A DNA stretch of 43,194 nt from contig DDBO01000177.1 of assembly GCA_002332755.1 (NCBI GenBank), positions 1 through 43,194 on the forward strand. Reading direction: 5' to 3'. The position numbers were made by a program, and so were the translations under genes. The notes beneath the pieces were generated by a model. That model saw nothing but the letters and a program-made list of their open reading frames with translations. It made no database searches and was not told the DNA's origin. Source of the stretch: Bacteroidales bacterium UBA2030. GTDB lineage: Bacteria; Bacteroidota; Bacteroidia; Bacteroidales; TTA-H9. This document shows positions 35,318 through 43,194 of the stretch, piece by piece (position 1 is the stretch's first letter; each line of letters starts with the position of its first letter).

Positions 35318-36283
35318 GTGGTGAAAATTCACAGAGACGTAGAGCACCTGCCCGAATTCCGGAATCCGGTGGTTACCGTTGGCACTTTTGATGGAGTGCA
35401 TAGGGGTCATCGGAAAATTTTGGAGCGAATGCGTGAGATTGCAACACGTACAGATGGCGAAACTGTTGTTGTAACCTTCGAACCGCATCCCCGAATGGTA
35501 CTCGCCCCTTACGGAACCCCCGTAAGGCTCATCAATATCCCGCATCGCAAATACCAAATTCTTGAATCGTTAGGCATCGATCACGTTGTAGTCCTCAATT
35601 TTACCCTTTCGTTTGCACAAATACCCTGGGAAGCCTTTGTAAAAGAGTTTCTCTCCCAAAAAATCAAAGTTAAATGCCTGGTTGTGGGATACGACCATCG
35701 CTTTGGCCAGGGACGTGAAGGCGACCACGAAAAGCTAATGCGTATTGCCAGAGATTTTAATTTCTGTGTTGAAGAAATCCCTCCGTTTTATCTCGACGGG
35801 CATGAAGTGAGTTCTACACGCATACGTCAGGCATTGCATTCGGGAAATATACGTCTGGCCAATTTCCTTCTTGGCTATGAATATTCCATTACCGGCAAAG
35901 TGGTACATGGGAATCGGATAGGACATAAGTTGAGCTTCCCAACCGCAAACATAGAAGCCGACGACAAATACAAACTCATAGCCGCCAACGGGGTTTATGT
36001 GGCCCGTGCAGAATATCAGGGGCGTATTTACGGGGGAATGTGCAATATTGGCAATCGGCCCACTATCGAAAAAAGCAGCTTTGCTGTTGAAATACATATT
36101 TTCGACTTCAACCGCGAAATCTATGGTGAAAATCTCACCATTTATTTTGTGGATCGCCTGCGCAATGAAGTCCGATTTGAATCCATGGAGGCACTTAAAG
36201 CCCAGTTAGTGGAGGACAAAAAAATGGCCTTAGAAATCTTGGAGCGCATACCAGACGGCAATGCATGGCTCAATCAACGGTAA
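35318..36283 (+). CDS. ribF: Bifunctional riboflavin kinase / FAD synthetase
   Basis: A 321-residue enzyme that makes FMN from riboflavin and then FAD. The N-terminal nucleotidyltransferase half has GTFDGVHRGHRKIL (about residues 22-35), VVGYDHRFGQGREGD and SSTRIRQAL. The C-terminal riboflavin kinase half (about 183-310) has HGNRIGHKLSFPTANIE and ANGVYVA. The only nearby start codons are two successive GTG at 35318 and 35321; the first gives a 1-nt gap after asd. The 3' end overlaps the convergent nitroreductase gene by 10 nt. Confidence 0.96.
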   Translation: MVKIHRDVEHLPEFRNPVVTVGTFDGVHRGHRKILERMREIATRTDGETVVVTFEPHPRMVLAPYGTPVRLINIPHRKYQILESLGIDHVVVLNFTLSFAQIPWEAFVKEFLSQKIKVKCLVVGYDHRFGQGREGDHEKLMRIARDFNFCVEEIPPFYLDGHEVSSTRIRQALHSGNIRLANFLLGYEYSITGKVVHGNRIGHKLSFPTANIEADDKYKLIAANGVYVARAEYQGRIYGGMCNIGNRPTIEKSSFAVEIHIFDFNREIYGENLTIYFVDRLRNEVRFESMEALKAQLVEDKKMALEILERIPDGNAWLNQR

Positions 36284-36822
36284 GAATTGTAACGGCGAAA
36301 TTCATCCATGGCCTTCCGCTTCTTTTCTTTAATCACCTCATTCGCAACCGGATAACCCACTGCAATTAGCAAACCAATGGTTTTAGAAGAGGGTATGTGC
36401 AACAAATCTTTAATAGGTGCCTCATTGAACCAACCAAGCATACAGGTACCCAGTCCTTCTTCCTGGGCCTGAAGACAAAAATGCTCAGCTGCTATCCCAA
36501 TATCTATCAACGGCCATTCTTTCTTCTTGATAAGCTCGCCCACCTGCGTAATAATTTTTGGCTTCTCCATAACTATTACTACGATTGCCCCGGCTTTGAG
36601 CACGAATTTATTAAAGGAGACAATGGGGCTGTACGTTTCGTGGGCAATCTTGTCTTTTAATTCAGCATCGTCCACCACAACAAAAGTCCAAGGCTGGCTA
36701 TTGCTTGCAGAAGGAGCCAACCTGGCGGCCTCCAGACAACGCTCTATTTTCTCCCTTTCTACCGGTCGACCATCATACTGGCGGGTGCTATGTCTGGCTT
36801 TTACGAGGTCTAGAAAATTCAT
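36274..36822 (-). CDS. Nitroreductase family protein
   Basis: A 182-residue FMN-dependent oxidoreductase. The start contains ARHSTRQYDGRPVEREKIE and EAARLAPSASNSQPWTFVVVDD, the FMN-binding signature of the family, and GLGTCMLGWFNEAPIKDLLHI covers the second FMN contact. Such enzymes reduce nitro compounds, quinones or flavin substrates with NAD(P)H as homodimers; the true substrate is not known. A -7 box with 7 of 8 matches lies about 26 nt upstream (36848-36855, minus strand). It converges on ribF with a 10-nt overlap of the coding ends. Confidence 0.92.
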   Translation of the reverse strand: MNFLDLVKARHSTRQYDGRPVEREKIERCLEAARLAPSASNSQPWTFVVVDDAELKDKIAHETYSPIVSFNKFVLKAGAIVVIVMEKPKIITQVGELIKKKEWPLIDIGIAAEHFCLQAQEEGLGTCMLGWFNEAPIKDLLHIPSSKTIGLLIAVGYPVANEVIKEKKRKAMDEFRRYNSYR

Positions 36823-37075
36823 GCCTGTTAAAATTTTTAAAGAGTTACGAAATTAGAAAAAAACAGGTACTGGATTAGAACTTGCTTTCATATTCAGGGT
36901 TTATTTGCCGAAAAATCCTGTCAGAATCAAAGGTTATTAATACCCATCATTCCTCGTCAGATAGAATATTTTCCACATCGGCCCTGTAATTGTCCTGGGT
37001 TCACAGAAGGCAGCTTTCCTCCGGGTATTTTCTTTAATTTTGCCGTTTACATTTTTCTAAAACAACGGATTAATC
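36823..37075. other. Divergent intergenic region, nitroreductase / lap
   Basis: A 253-nt region with a weak promoter for the leftward nitroreductase gene and an exact -7 box for lap. No reading frame, RNA gene or repeat is recognised between them. Confidence 0.5.
37035..37042 (+). promoter_or_regulatory. -7 box of the lap-pdxA-murF/alr operon
   Basis: TAATTTTG matches TAnnTTTG exactly, 34 nt before the ATG at 37076. Confidence 0.45.
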
Positions 37076-38521
37076 ATGCTTAACCTATATAAATCCCAGA
37101 CGCGAGAGAATTTTAATTCAGCCACAGTATTTTTAATAAAGAATACCCAAAGCCTTCCCGAGGGATGGTTTAGGCCTGAAGAAATGGAATACATCGAACG
37201 TATGAGTGGAGAGGCAGATTCGGTGCAGGTGGCCTTACCGCGTGGAGCTTATTCCTGGCTTGTTTCAATTCCAAAGACCTCCGGAGTTTCTGATTCCGAC
37301 GCCGAGTCCTTTCGCAGGGCCGGAGCCAGAGCAAGAAAGTTCTTTGCTAAAGAAAAGTCTGCTTCAGTTAAAATTACGGGATTTGGCCTGCAAGCCATCG
37401 ATATATTTCATTTCACGGAAGGATTTGTTTTAGGGAATTATGCTTTCGGTAAATATATTACCGAGCCAGCAAAACTTCCCTTTGTTGTTCAGAACGTTGA
37501 TGTACATTCTGAGGATCTGGGAGAAGCCGATATTGAGCGTTTAAGGATTATCTCTGAAGCTGTATTTTTCTGCCGCAACCTGGTTAACGAGCCAGCAGCA
37601 GCACTGAATGCCGAAATATTGGCCCAAGTGCTGTTCGATGAAGCCTCGAAACTGGGAATAAAAGCAGAAGTTTTCAATATCAAAAAAATAGAATCCCTTA
37701 AAATGGGTGGACTGCTTTCAGTAAATCGAGGCAGTAGTATTCCCCCCACTTTCACCATTTTAGAATGGAGCCCTGAAAATCCAGTTAACAGCAAACCTCT
37801 CGTTCTGGTAGGAAAAGGCGTAACCTTCGATACAGGAGGCATGAACATTAAGACGGGCAGCTATATGGATGGTATGAAGATGGATATGGCCGGTGCTGCC
37901 ACTGTGGCTGCCTCGCTTATAGCAATTGCCCGGATGGGGCTTCCCCTGCATGTTTATGCCCTCATACCGGCAACCGATAACCGCATCAATTCGGAGGCAA
38001 TGGTACCTGGGGATGTAATTACGATCCACAACGGAAAAACAGTGGAGGTACTCAATACCGATGCCGAAGGACGCCTTATTTTGGCAGATGCGTTGAGTTA
38101 TGCCGCCAAGCTCGATCCCATGTTAGTGATAACAGCTGCAACACTTACGGGTGCAGCAGCGCGGGCTGTCGGGCCTTATGGCATGGTGATGATGCAGGTG
38201 AAAGCATCCAACTGGTCCGAGAAATTAAAATTGAGCGGTGAAGCCACCTATGAACGCATGGTGGAGTTTCCGATGTGGGAAGAATATGGCAGCTTGCTTA
38301 AATCTGATATTGCCGATATTAAAAACATTGGACCAGCTGAAGCCGGAGCCATTACAGCCGCCAAATTCCTTGAGTTCTTCACCTCTTACCCCTTCATTCA
38401 TTTGGATATTGCCGGTACTTCTTTCACAGAAAAACCAGAACATTACCTTACCAAAGGTGCTACAGGTACCGGAGTAAGACTGCTGGTACATTTTGCCGAA
38501 AGTCTTTTAGAACTTGCCTGA
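37076..38521 (+). CDS. Leucyl aminopeptidase family (M17)
   Basis: A 481-residue M17 aminopeptidase. The C-terminal catalytic domain keeps the dizinc ligands: Lys247 and Asp252 in VGKGVTFDTGG, Asp270 in MKMDMAGAA, and Asp329 and Glu331 in NTDAEGRL, with Arg333 as the bicarbonate-site arginine. The N-terminal domain (1-160) is divergent from PepA. These hexameric cytosolic enzymes release N-terminal amino acids from peptides. No signal peptide is present. It opens an operon with pdxA (19 nt downstream), murF/alr and a glycosyltransferase. Confidence 0.94.
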   Translation: MLNLYKSQTRENFNSATVFLIKNTQSLPEGWFRPEEMEYIERMSGEADSVQVALPRGAYSWLVSIPKTSGVSDSDAESFRRAGARARKFFAKEKSASVKITGFGLQAIDIFHFTEGFVLGNYAFGKYITEPAKLPFVVQNVDVHSEDLGEADIERLRIISEAVFFCRNLVNEPAAALNAEILAQVLFDEASKLGIKAEVFNIKKIESLKMGGLLSVNRGSSIPPTFTILEWSPENPVNSKPLVLVGKGVTFDTGGMNIKTGSYMDGMKMDMAGAATVAASLIAIARMGLPLHVYALIPATDNRINSEAMVPGDVITIHNGKTVEVLNTDAEGRLILADALSYAAKLDPMLVITAATLTGAAARAVGPYGMVMMQVKASNWSEKLKLSGEATYERMVEFPMWEEYGSLLKSDIADIKNIGPAEAGAITAAKFLEFFTSYPFIHLDIAGTSFTEKPEHYLTKGATGTGVRLLVHFAESLLELA

Positions 38522-38540
38522 ATCAACGAAAAAATAAATT

Positions 38541-39656
38541 ATGGATATGAATCAACGTCCTTATTCGCTCAAGCAACGGGAAATCAAAGCCGAGGGAGAA
38601 ATCCGCGTGGGCATCACCCATGGCGATATCAACGGCATTGGTTATGAGGTTATTATGAAAACCATGGTTGAAGAAGGCATCTTCAATCACTTTATTCCCA
38701 TCATTTACGGAACCTCCAAAATTGCTTCATACCATCGCAAAACCCTCAACATCCCCGACCTGCCTTTCAATCATATCCGCCGGGCCTCTCAGGCGCAGAA
38801 GCATAAATTCAATATTGTTAACATTACCGACAAGGAAGTGAAGGTTAACCTGGGCCAATCGACCCAGGAAGCCGGAGAGCTCGCTTTTATGGCTCTGCAG
38901 CAAGCCTGCAAAGACCTGGAAGAGGGTCAGATAGATGTACTAGTAACCGCCCCCATCAATAAACACAATATCCAATCTGAAAACTTTCAATTTCCCGGTC
39001 ACACAGAATACCTTGCCCGGGTCTTTAATGCCTGTTGCCCACTCATGCTCATGGTAGCCGACAATCTTCGTATTGGAACCATTACTGGGCACCTACCCTT
39101 AAGAAAAGTTGCCGAAACAATTTCAGAAGATTTGATAATCAATAAAATAAAAGTCACCGAGCAATCACTTATTCAGGATTTTAGAATTGCAAAACCCCGT
39201 ATTGCCGTACTAAGTCTGAATCCTCATGCCGGAGACCAGGGATTGTTGGGAGATGAAGACGAAAAAATAGTAGCTCCCGCTATCCAGAAAGCCTTTGAAG
39301 AGGGATATCTTGTTTTTGGTCCCTATCCTGCTGATGGATTTTTCGGTTCAGGTGAATTTCAAAAATTTGATGCTATTTTGGCTATGTATCACGATCAAGG
39401 GTTAACCCCATTCAAACTTCTGGCTGAAGGAAGAGGTGTCAACTTCACTGCAGGACTGCCAGTTGTGAGGACATCGCCTGCTCATGGTACTGCTTATGAA
39501 ATTGCCGGCAAAGACCAGGCATCAAGCCTTTCCATGCGCGAAGCTATTTTCCTGGGTATAGATATTTATTTTAATCGCTTACAATATTCTGAGATGACAG
39601 CAAACCCATTGCAAAACAACAAGGAAGGGGATACTGCAGAGCAGATAGAAGACTGA
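38541..39656 (+). CDS. pdxA: 4-hydroxythreonine-4-phosphate dehydrogenase
   Basis: A 371-residue PdxA, which oxidises 4-phosphohydroxythreonine in the DXP-dependent route to pyridoxal phosphate. Motifs: ITHGDINGIGYEVIMK at the start of the core, VTAPINKHNIQ, FPGHTEYLA with a metal-binding His, LSLNPHAGDQGLLGDED, and MYHDQGLTPFKLL. About 20 extra residues precede the core (MDMNQRPYSLKQREIKAEGE), slightly longer than usual. It is followed after 9 nt by murF/alr, whose racemase half uses pyridoxal phosphate, a functional link that may be coincidence. Confidence 0.96.
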   Translation: MDMNQRPYSLKQREIKAEGEIRVGITHGDINGIGYEVIMKTMVEEGIFNHFIPIIYGTSKIASYHRKTLNIPDLPFNHIRRASQAQKHKFNIVNITDKEVKVNLGQSTQEAGELAFMALQQACKDLEEGQIDVLVTAPINKHNIQSENFQFPGHTEYLARVFNACCPLMLMVADNLRIGTITGHLPLRKVAETISEDLIINKIKVTEQSLIQDFRIAKPRIAVLSLNPHAGDQGLLGDEDEKIVAPAIQKAFEEGYLVFGPYPADGFFGSGEFQKFDAILAMYHDQGLTPFKLLAEGRGVNFTAGLPVVRTSPAHGTAYEIAGKDQASSLSMREAIFLGIDIYFNRLQYSEMTANPLQNNKEGDTAEQIED

Positions 39657-39665
39657 ACCTGAAAT

Positions 39666-42146
39666 ATGGGATACAGTTTTAGAGATATTGCAAAAATGCA
39701 CCACTGGCAAGAAGTTTCGGCGTTTGACCGAAATGCACCCGTTGTGAATTTGCTTACCGATAGCCGCAGACTTCAATGCCCAGAAAACACCTTATTTTTT
39801 GCAATTAAAAGCGAAAAAAATGACGGGCATCGGTTTATCGATGAGTTGATTGAAAGAGGAGTAAAGCAATTTGTGGTAAGCAACCCGGATGTTTTTCATA
39901 AAATAAGACCTTTTACCAATGTCATTCTTGCCAAAGACAGCGTAGAGGCCTTACAACTGATTGCCACAGAGCATCGCAAAAGATACAACATCCCTGTCAT
40001 AGGCATTACAGGAAGCAATGGAAAAACTATCGTCAAAGAATGGTTAAGAGAAATGGCCCTTTCGCGTTTGACGGTATGTGCCAGCCCCAACAGCTATAAT
40101 TCACAAATTGGAGTACCTCTTTCGGCTTGGAACCTTGATGCCAGTCATCAGCTGGCCATATTCGAGGCCGGAATTTCTTTACCCGGAGAAATGGATCGCC
40201 TCGAAAGAATAATTCAACCCACCATAGGACTTTTTACCAATATCGGTGAAGCCCATCAAGAGAATTTCTCTTCGCAAAAAGAAAAAGCCAAAGAAAAACT
40301 CAAACTCTTCCGACATACGGCTTTCCTCATATACTGCCGCGATCATTTGTTAATACACGAGTGCGTGATGGAGGAAAGACTTGAAACTTTCCAGAAAATT
40401 TTCACCTGGGGCTGGCATAGCGACGCGGATTTGCTAATTCAAAATATTACACGCAATGGTAACCATTCAGAGATTGTTCTCATTTATCAAGGACACGAAC
40501 AAAAGCTGAACATACCACTGACTGACGATGCCTCTTTAGAAAACGCTCTCCATTGTCTTGCCCTTCTTGTAGTGCTTGGATGGGACCTGGAGCGAGCTGC
40601 TCATGATATTGGACATCTCCACCCCATATCCATGCGTCTTGAAATGGTTGAAGGCCTCAATGGTTGCACATTGATTAACGATAGTTACAGCAACGACCTG
40701 AATTCTTTAGAGGTTGGTCTTTCGTATCTGATTCGTCAGGCCGGACACAAAAACAAAACCCTTATCCTTTCTGACATATTGCAAAGTGGAAAATCACCGG
40801 CTGAACTATATGAAAGGGTAAATCAGATGTTAAAGAATGCAGGTGTCAGCAAATTAATAGGCATAGGACCTGACATTGCAAGCCAGGGGAATGCTTTTAC
40901 CCTGAAAAAGTACTTTTATGCGGATACACCTTCGTTTCTGTCTTCATTCCCCATACATTCGCTTCGCGATGAAATAATCCTCCTGAAGGGAGCCCGACGT
41001 TTTGGCTTTGAACGCATAGCAAGAGCCTTGCGCAAAAGAACGCATGAAACCACCCTCGAAATTAGTCTGCCTGCCATTGCTCATAATCTGGCCTTTTACC
41101 GTTCTCATCTCAAACCTCAAACGAAGGTAATGGCCATGGTTAAAGCTTTTGCTTATGGGAGTGGTAGTCATGAAATTGCAGCGCTTCTTCAGCATCAACA
41201 TATCGATTATTTAGCTGTGGCCTATCCCGATGAAGGAGCTGCCCTTCGAAATGCCGGTATCACGGCTCCCATTGCCGTGATGAATCCTGAAAACGATAGT
41301 TTCGATTTACTTATTGAACATAACCTCGAACCCGAAATATATAGCCTGGCCATCCTTAAGCGCCTCCATGATTTTTTAATAAGGAACACCAGCATAGGAC
41401 AGCCTTTTCTCATTCACCTGAAACTCGATACAGGTATGCACCGCTTGGGTTTCATGCCCGATGAACTGGCTGAGGCCTTGCATTTTATTAAAAACAACAG
41501 GCATTTAAAGGTAGCTTCGGTATTTTCGCACCTGGCAGCCAGTGAAGATCCTGAAGATGATCAGTTTACGCATCGGCAGGCAACGCTCTTCCTGGAAATG
41601 GCTGATGAAGTAAGCCATTCATTGGGATATCCGGTCATGCGGCATTTGCTCAACTCAGCTGGCATTATTCGTTTTCCGGAATACCAGTTCGAAATGGTAA
41701 GGCTTGGGCTTGGCTTGTATGGCCTGGCACATTGCCCTGAGATTCAGGAAAGGCTTATGCCGGTTAGCCGGCTTTCCTCTGTTATATCACAAATTAAACG
41801 CATACCCCCCGGCGAGAGCGTCGGGTATAACCGACGCTGGAAGGCGCCCCGGGAAACCCTGGTAGGCATAGTTCCTATTGGATATGCCGACGGCCTGCGC
41901 AGAGAACTATCTTTTAAAGGATTTTCAGTAAAAATCAATGGCTATAACGCCCCATTAATCGGAGCCGTTTCTATGGATATGTGTGCCATAGACCTTACTG
42001 ATATTCCTGCATCAGAAGGCGATCGGGTAATTATTTTCGAAAATGCAGACGAAATCAAGCATCTTGCCCGTTTACTAAATACCATCCCCTACGAAATCAT
42101 CACAGGTATCTCCCCCAGAGTTAAAAGGATTTACCTGATGGATTAA
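39666..42146 (+). CDS. murF-alr: MurF-alanine racemase fusion
   Basis: An 826-residue bifunctional enzyme of peptidoglycan synthesis. The MurF half (about 1-455) adds D-Ala-D-Ala to UDP-MurNAc-tripeptide. It has NLLTDSRRL, the ATP loop GITGSNGKT at 113-121, FEAGISLPGEM, and NDSYSNDLNSLEVGL. The alanine racemase half (about 460-826) makes D-alanine from L-alanine. The PLP lysine is Lys493 in MVKAFAYGSG, the second catalytic base is Tyr721 in SVGYNRRW, and GYADGLRREL and SMDMCAIDL follow. Fusion of the two is known in Bacteroidota, so the D-Ala source and its consumer share one polypeptide. Both halves look intact. It lies 9 nt after pdxA. Confidence 0.96.
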   Translation: MGYSFRDIAKMHHWQEVSAFDRNAPVVNLLTDSRRLQCPENTLFFAIKSEKNDGHRFIDELIERGVKQFVVSNPDVFHKIRPFTNVILAKDSVEALQLIATEHRKRYNIPVIGITGSNGKTIVKEWLREMALSRLTVCASPNSYNSQIGVPLSAWNLDASHQLAIFEAGISLPGEMDRLERIIQPTIGLFTNIGEAHQENFSSQKEKAKEKLKLFRHTAFLIYCRDHLLIHECVMEERLETFQKIFTWGWHSDADLLIQNITRNGNHSEIVLIYQGHEQKLNIPLTDDASLENALHCLALLVVLGWDLERAAHDIGHLHPISMRLEMVEGLNGCTLINDSYSNDLNSLEVGLSYLIRQAGHKNKTLILSDILQSGKSPAELYERVNQMLKNAGVSKLIGIGPDIASQGNAFTLKKYFYADTPSFLSSFPIHSLRDEIILLKGARRFGFERIARALRKRTHETTLEISLPAIAHNLAFYRSHLKPQTKVMAMVKAFAYGSGSHEIAALLQHQHIDYLAVAYPDEGAALRNAGITAPIAVMNPENDSFDLLIEHNLEPEIYSLAILKRLHDFLIRNTSIGQPFLIHLKLDTGMHRLGFMPDELAEALHFIKNNRHLKVASVFSHLAASEDPEDDQFTHRQATLFLEMADEVSHSLGYPVMRHLLNSAGIIRFPEYQFEMVRLGLGLYGLAHCPEIQERLMPVSRLSSVISQIKRIPPGESVGYNRRWKAPRETLVGIVPIGYADGLRRELSFKGFSVKINGYNAPLIGAVSMDMCAIDLTDIPASEGDRVIIFENADEIKHLARLLNTIPYEIITGISPRVKRIYLMD

Positions 42147-42160
42147 ACTTGATTCCAAGC

Positions 42161-43194
42161 ATGGATAAAAAAACACTTCTCAGCATTATTGTTCCGGTAT
42201 ATAATGAGGAAAAAACCATCACCGAAGTTTTACAAAAGGTTTGGGAAACGCCCCTCGACAGAGGGGTTGAAAAAGAAATTATTGTGGTGGACGATTGCTC
42301 TACCGACGGAACTGTAGCCCAAATCGAAGATTTTATTGTTGCTCATCCGGAATACAAGATCAGTTTCATCCGCAAGCAAAAAAATCAGGGGAAAGGAGCT
42401 GCCCTGAGAGATGGAATCAAATCAGCCAGTGGAGATTGGATAATCATACAGGATGCTGACCGCGAATACAATCCTGCCGATTATAATCTATTGCTGCAGC
42501 CAGCCCTCGATGGATATGCCGATGTGGTATATGGTTCACGTTTTGTCGGCGGAAACCCTCACCGTATTTTGTTCTTCTGGCACTCCATTGGCAACAAATT
42601 CCTGACCCTGGTCTCAAACGCCTTCACCGACCTCAACCTCACCGACATGGAAACGGGTTATAAACTTTTTAGGGCGGATATTTTGAAGGGAATAGAACTG
42701 GAAGAAAATCGCTTTGGCTTTGAGCCTGAAGTTACGGCCAAAATTGCACGTATCCCGGGCATACGGATTTATGAGGTGGGCATCAGTTACTATGGCCGTA
42801 GCTACGCTGAAGGGAAAAAAATAAAGGCTGTAGATGGATTTCGTGCGCTTTACACCATTTTCAAGTACAACCTTCAGCACATGGGGCCCCGCCGACCCTT
42901 TGCGGGTTATCTGACTTACCTTCTGTTATTTATTATCGGTTTTAAAATCTTTTACACCTATCAAGACAAAGAGCCTGATTTCCTGAAAAGCGATGCAGCA
43001 GAATATTATCAATATTTGCCGGCATTGTTCATATACAACGATCTGACCTTTAAATTTTACGATACCCTCCCCCAAGAACTCAAAGACAGAATAGCAATAT
43101 TTCCATTTGAGAATGGTAGGGCTATTGGCCGCATGTCCATCGGATTGTCTATCATAAACCTGCCTTCATTTGCAGTTGCCCATTTCATTGGCCA
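42161..43194 (+). CDS. Family 2 glycosyltransferase with membrane domain (partial)
   Basis: The frame starts at the ATG of 42161, 14 nt after murF/alr, and has no stop in the 344 codons before the window edge. Residues 1-240 are a GT-A glycosyltransferase of the polyprenol-phosphate-sugar synthase (DPM1-like) type: SIIVPVYNEEKTITE, VVDDCSTDGT, KGAALRDGI, QDADREYNP, YGSRF. At about 250-268 a hydrophobic segment (YLTYLLLFIIGFKIFY) begins a second region (KSDAAEYYQYLPALFIYND, then GRMSIGLSIINLPSFAVAHF) that resembles the start of a multispan membrane glycosyltransferase. The two seem fused in one frame. The enzyme likely transfers sugar to a lipid carrier, with the membrane part using it; that is inference. 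Truncated at the right edge. Confidence 0.88.
   Translation, partial: MDKKTLLSIIVPVYNEEKTITEVLQKVWETPLDRGVEKEIIVVDDCSTDGTVAQIEDFIVAHPEYKISFIRKQKNQGKGAALRDGIKSASGDWIIIQDADREYNPADYNLLLQPALDGYADVVYGSRFVGGNPHRILFFWHSIGNKFLTLVSNAFTDLNLTDMETGYKLFRADILKGIELEENRFGFEPEVTAKIARIPGIRIYEVGISYYGRSYAEGKKIKAVDGFRALYTIFKYNLQHMGPRRPFAGYLTYLLLFIIGFKIFYTYQDKEPDFLKSDAAEYYQYLPALFIYNDLTFKFYDTLPQELKDRIAIFPFENGRAIGRMSIGLSIINLPSFAVAHFIG

Noticed and set aside
1..43194. CRISPR arrays, insertion sequences, prophage genes, tRNA or rRNA genes
   Set aside because: No repeat-spacer pattern, transposase or integrase motif, terminal inverted repeats or RNA gene sequence was recognised by eye on either strand.

Overview
The window is chromosomal DNA of a member of the Bacteroidota, probably an anaerobic Bacteroidales/Marinilabiliales-type lineage (the order is inference). 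Signs of this are two TonB-dependent receptors with an N-terminal carboxypeptidase-like regulatory domain, a PorV/PorQ-family outer-membrane protein beside a large secreted protein with a type IX secretion (T9SS)-like C-terminus, a MurF-alanine racemase fusion, a SecA of about 1100 residues with a large insertion, a long PurF-like protein, little Shine-Dalgarno signal, and TAnnTTTG -7 boxes in front of many genes. No rRNA, tRNA, CRISPR array, insertion sequence or phage gene was seen. The region looks like a stable core-genome segment.

Layout. 1-54 holds the first codons of a leftward secreted-protein gene. 356-2257 is a long PurF-like amidophosphoribosyltransferase. A leftward greA-HIT pair (2316-3194) ends in a clear terminator. 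3287-12359 is a leftward three-gene envelope operon: TonB-dependent receptor, about 1400-residue secreted protein, PorV/PorQ protein. 12561-14101 holds three small membrane-anchored proteins or lipoproteins of unknown role, one with a Rieske-like fold that has lost most cluster ligands. 14115-20420 is a leftward operon: TonB-dependent receptor, RNase D-like 3'-5' exonuclease, MsbA-like ABC exporter, M20 amidohydrolase. rpmB stands alone at 20709-20951 with its own terminator.

From 21259 most genes point right. First comes a compact TerB-like / YbjN-like / TerB-like trio, then a methyltransferase, a LolD-type ABC ATPase, a PduO-type cobalamin adenosyltransferase and a DUF2795 protein. A terminator and promoter then introduce secA-pyrH-hisS. 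A leftward 1136-residue lamin-tail-domain surface protein (30810-34220) is divergent from asd-ribF. A nitroreductase (leftward) converges on ribF. The window ends with lap-pdxA-murF/alr and a glycosyltransferase that runs off the right edge and appears fused to a membrane domain.

The main candidates for something undescribed are the TerB-YbjN-TerB trio with its four matching D-x6-E motifs, the receptor/secreted protein/PorV operon, and the degenerate Rieske lipoprotein. All functional statements rest on reading motifs and family resemblance by eye; no database search was run.
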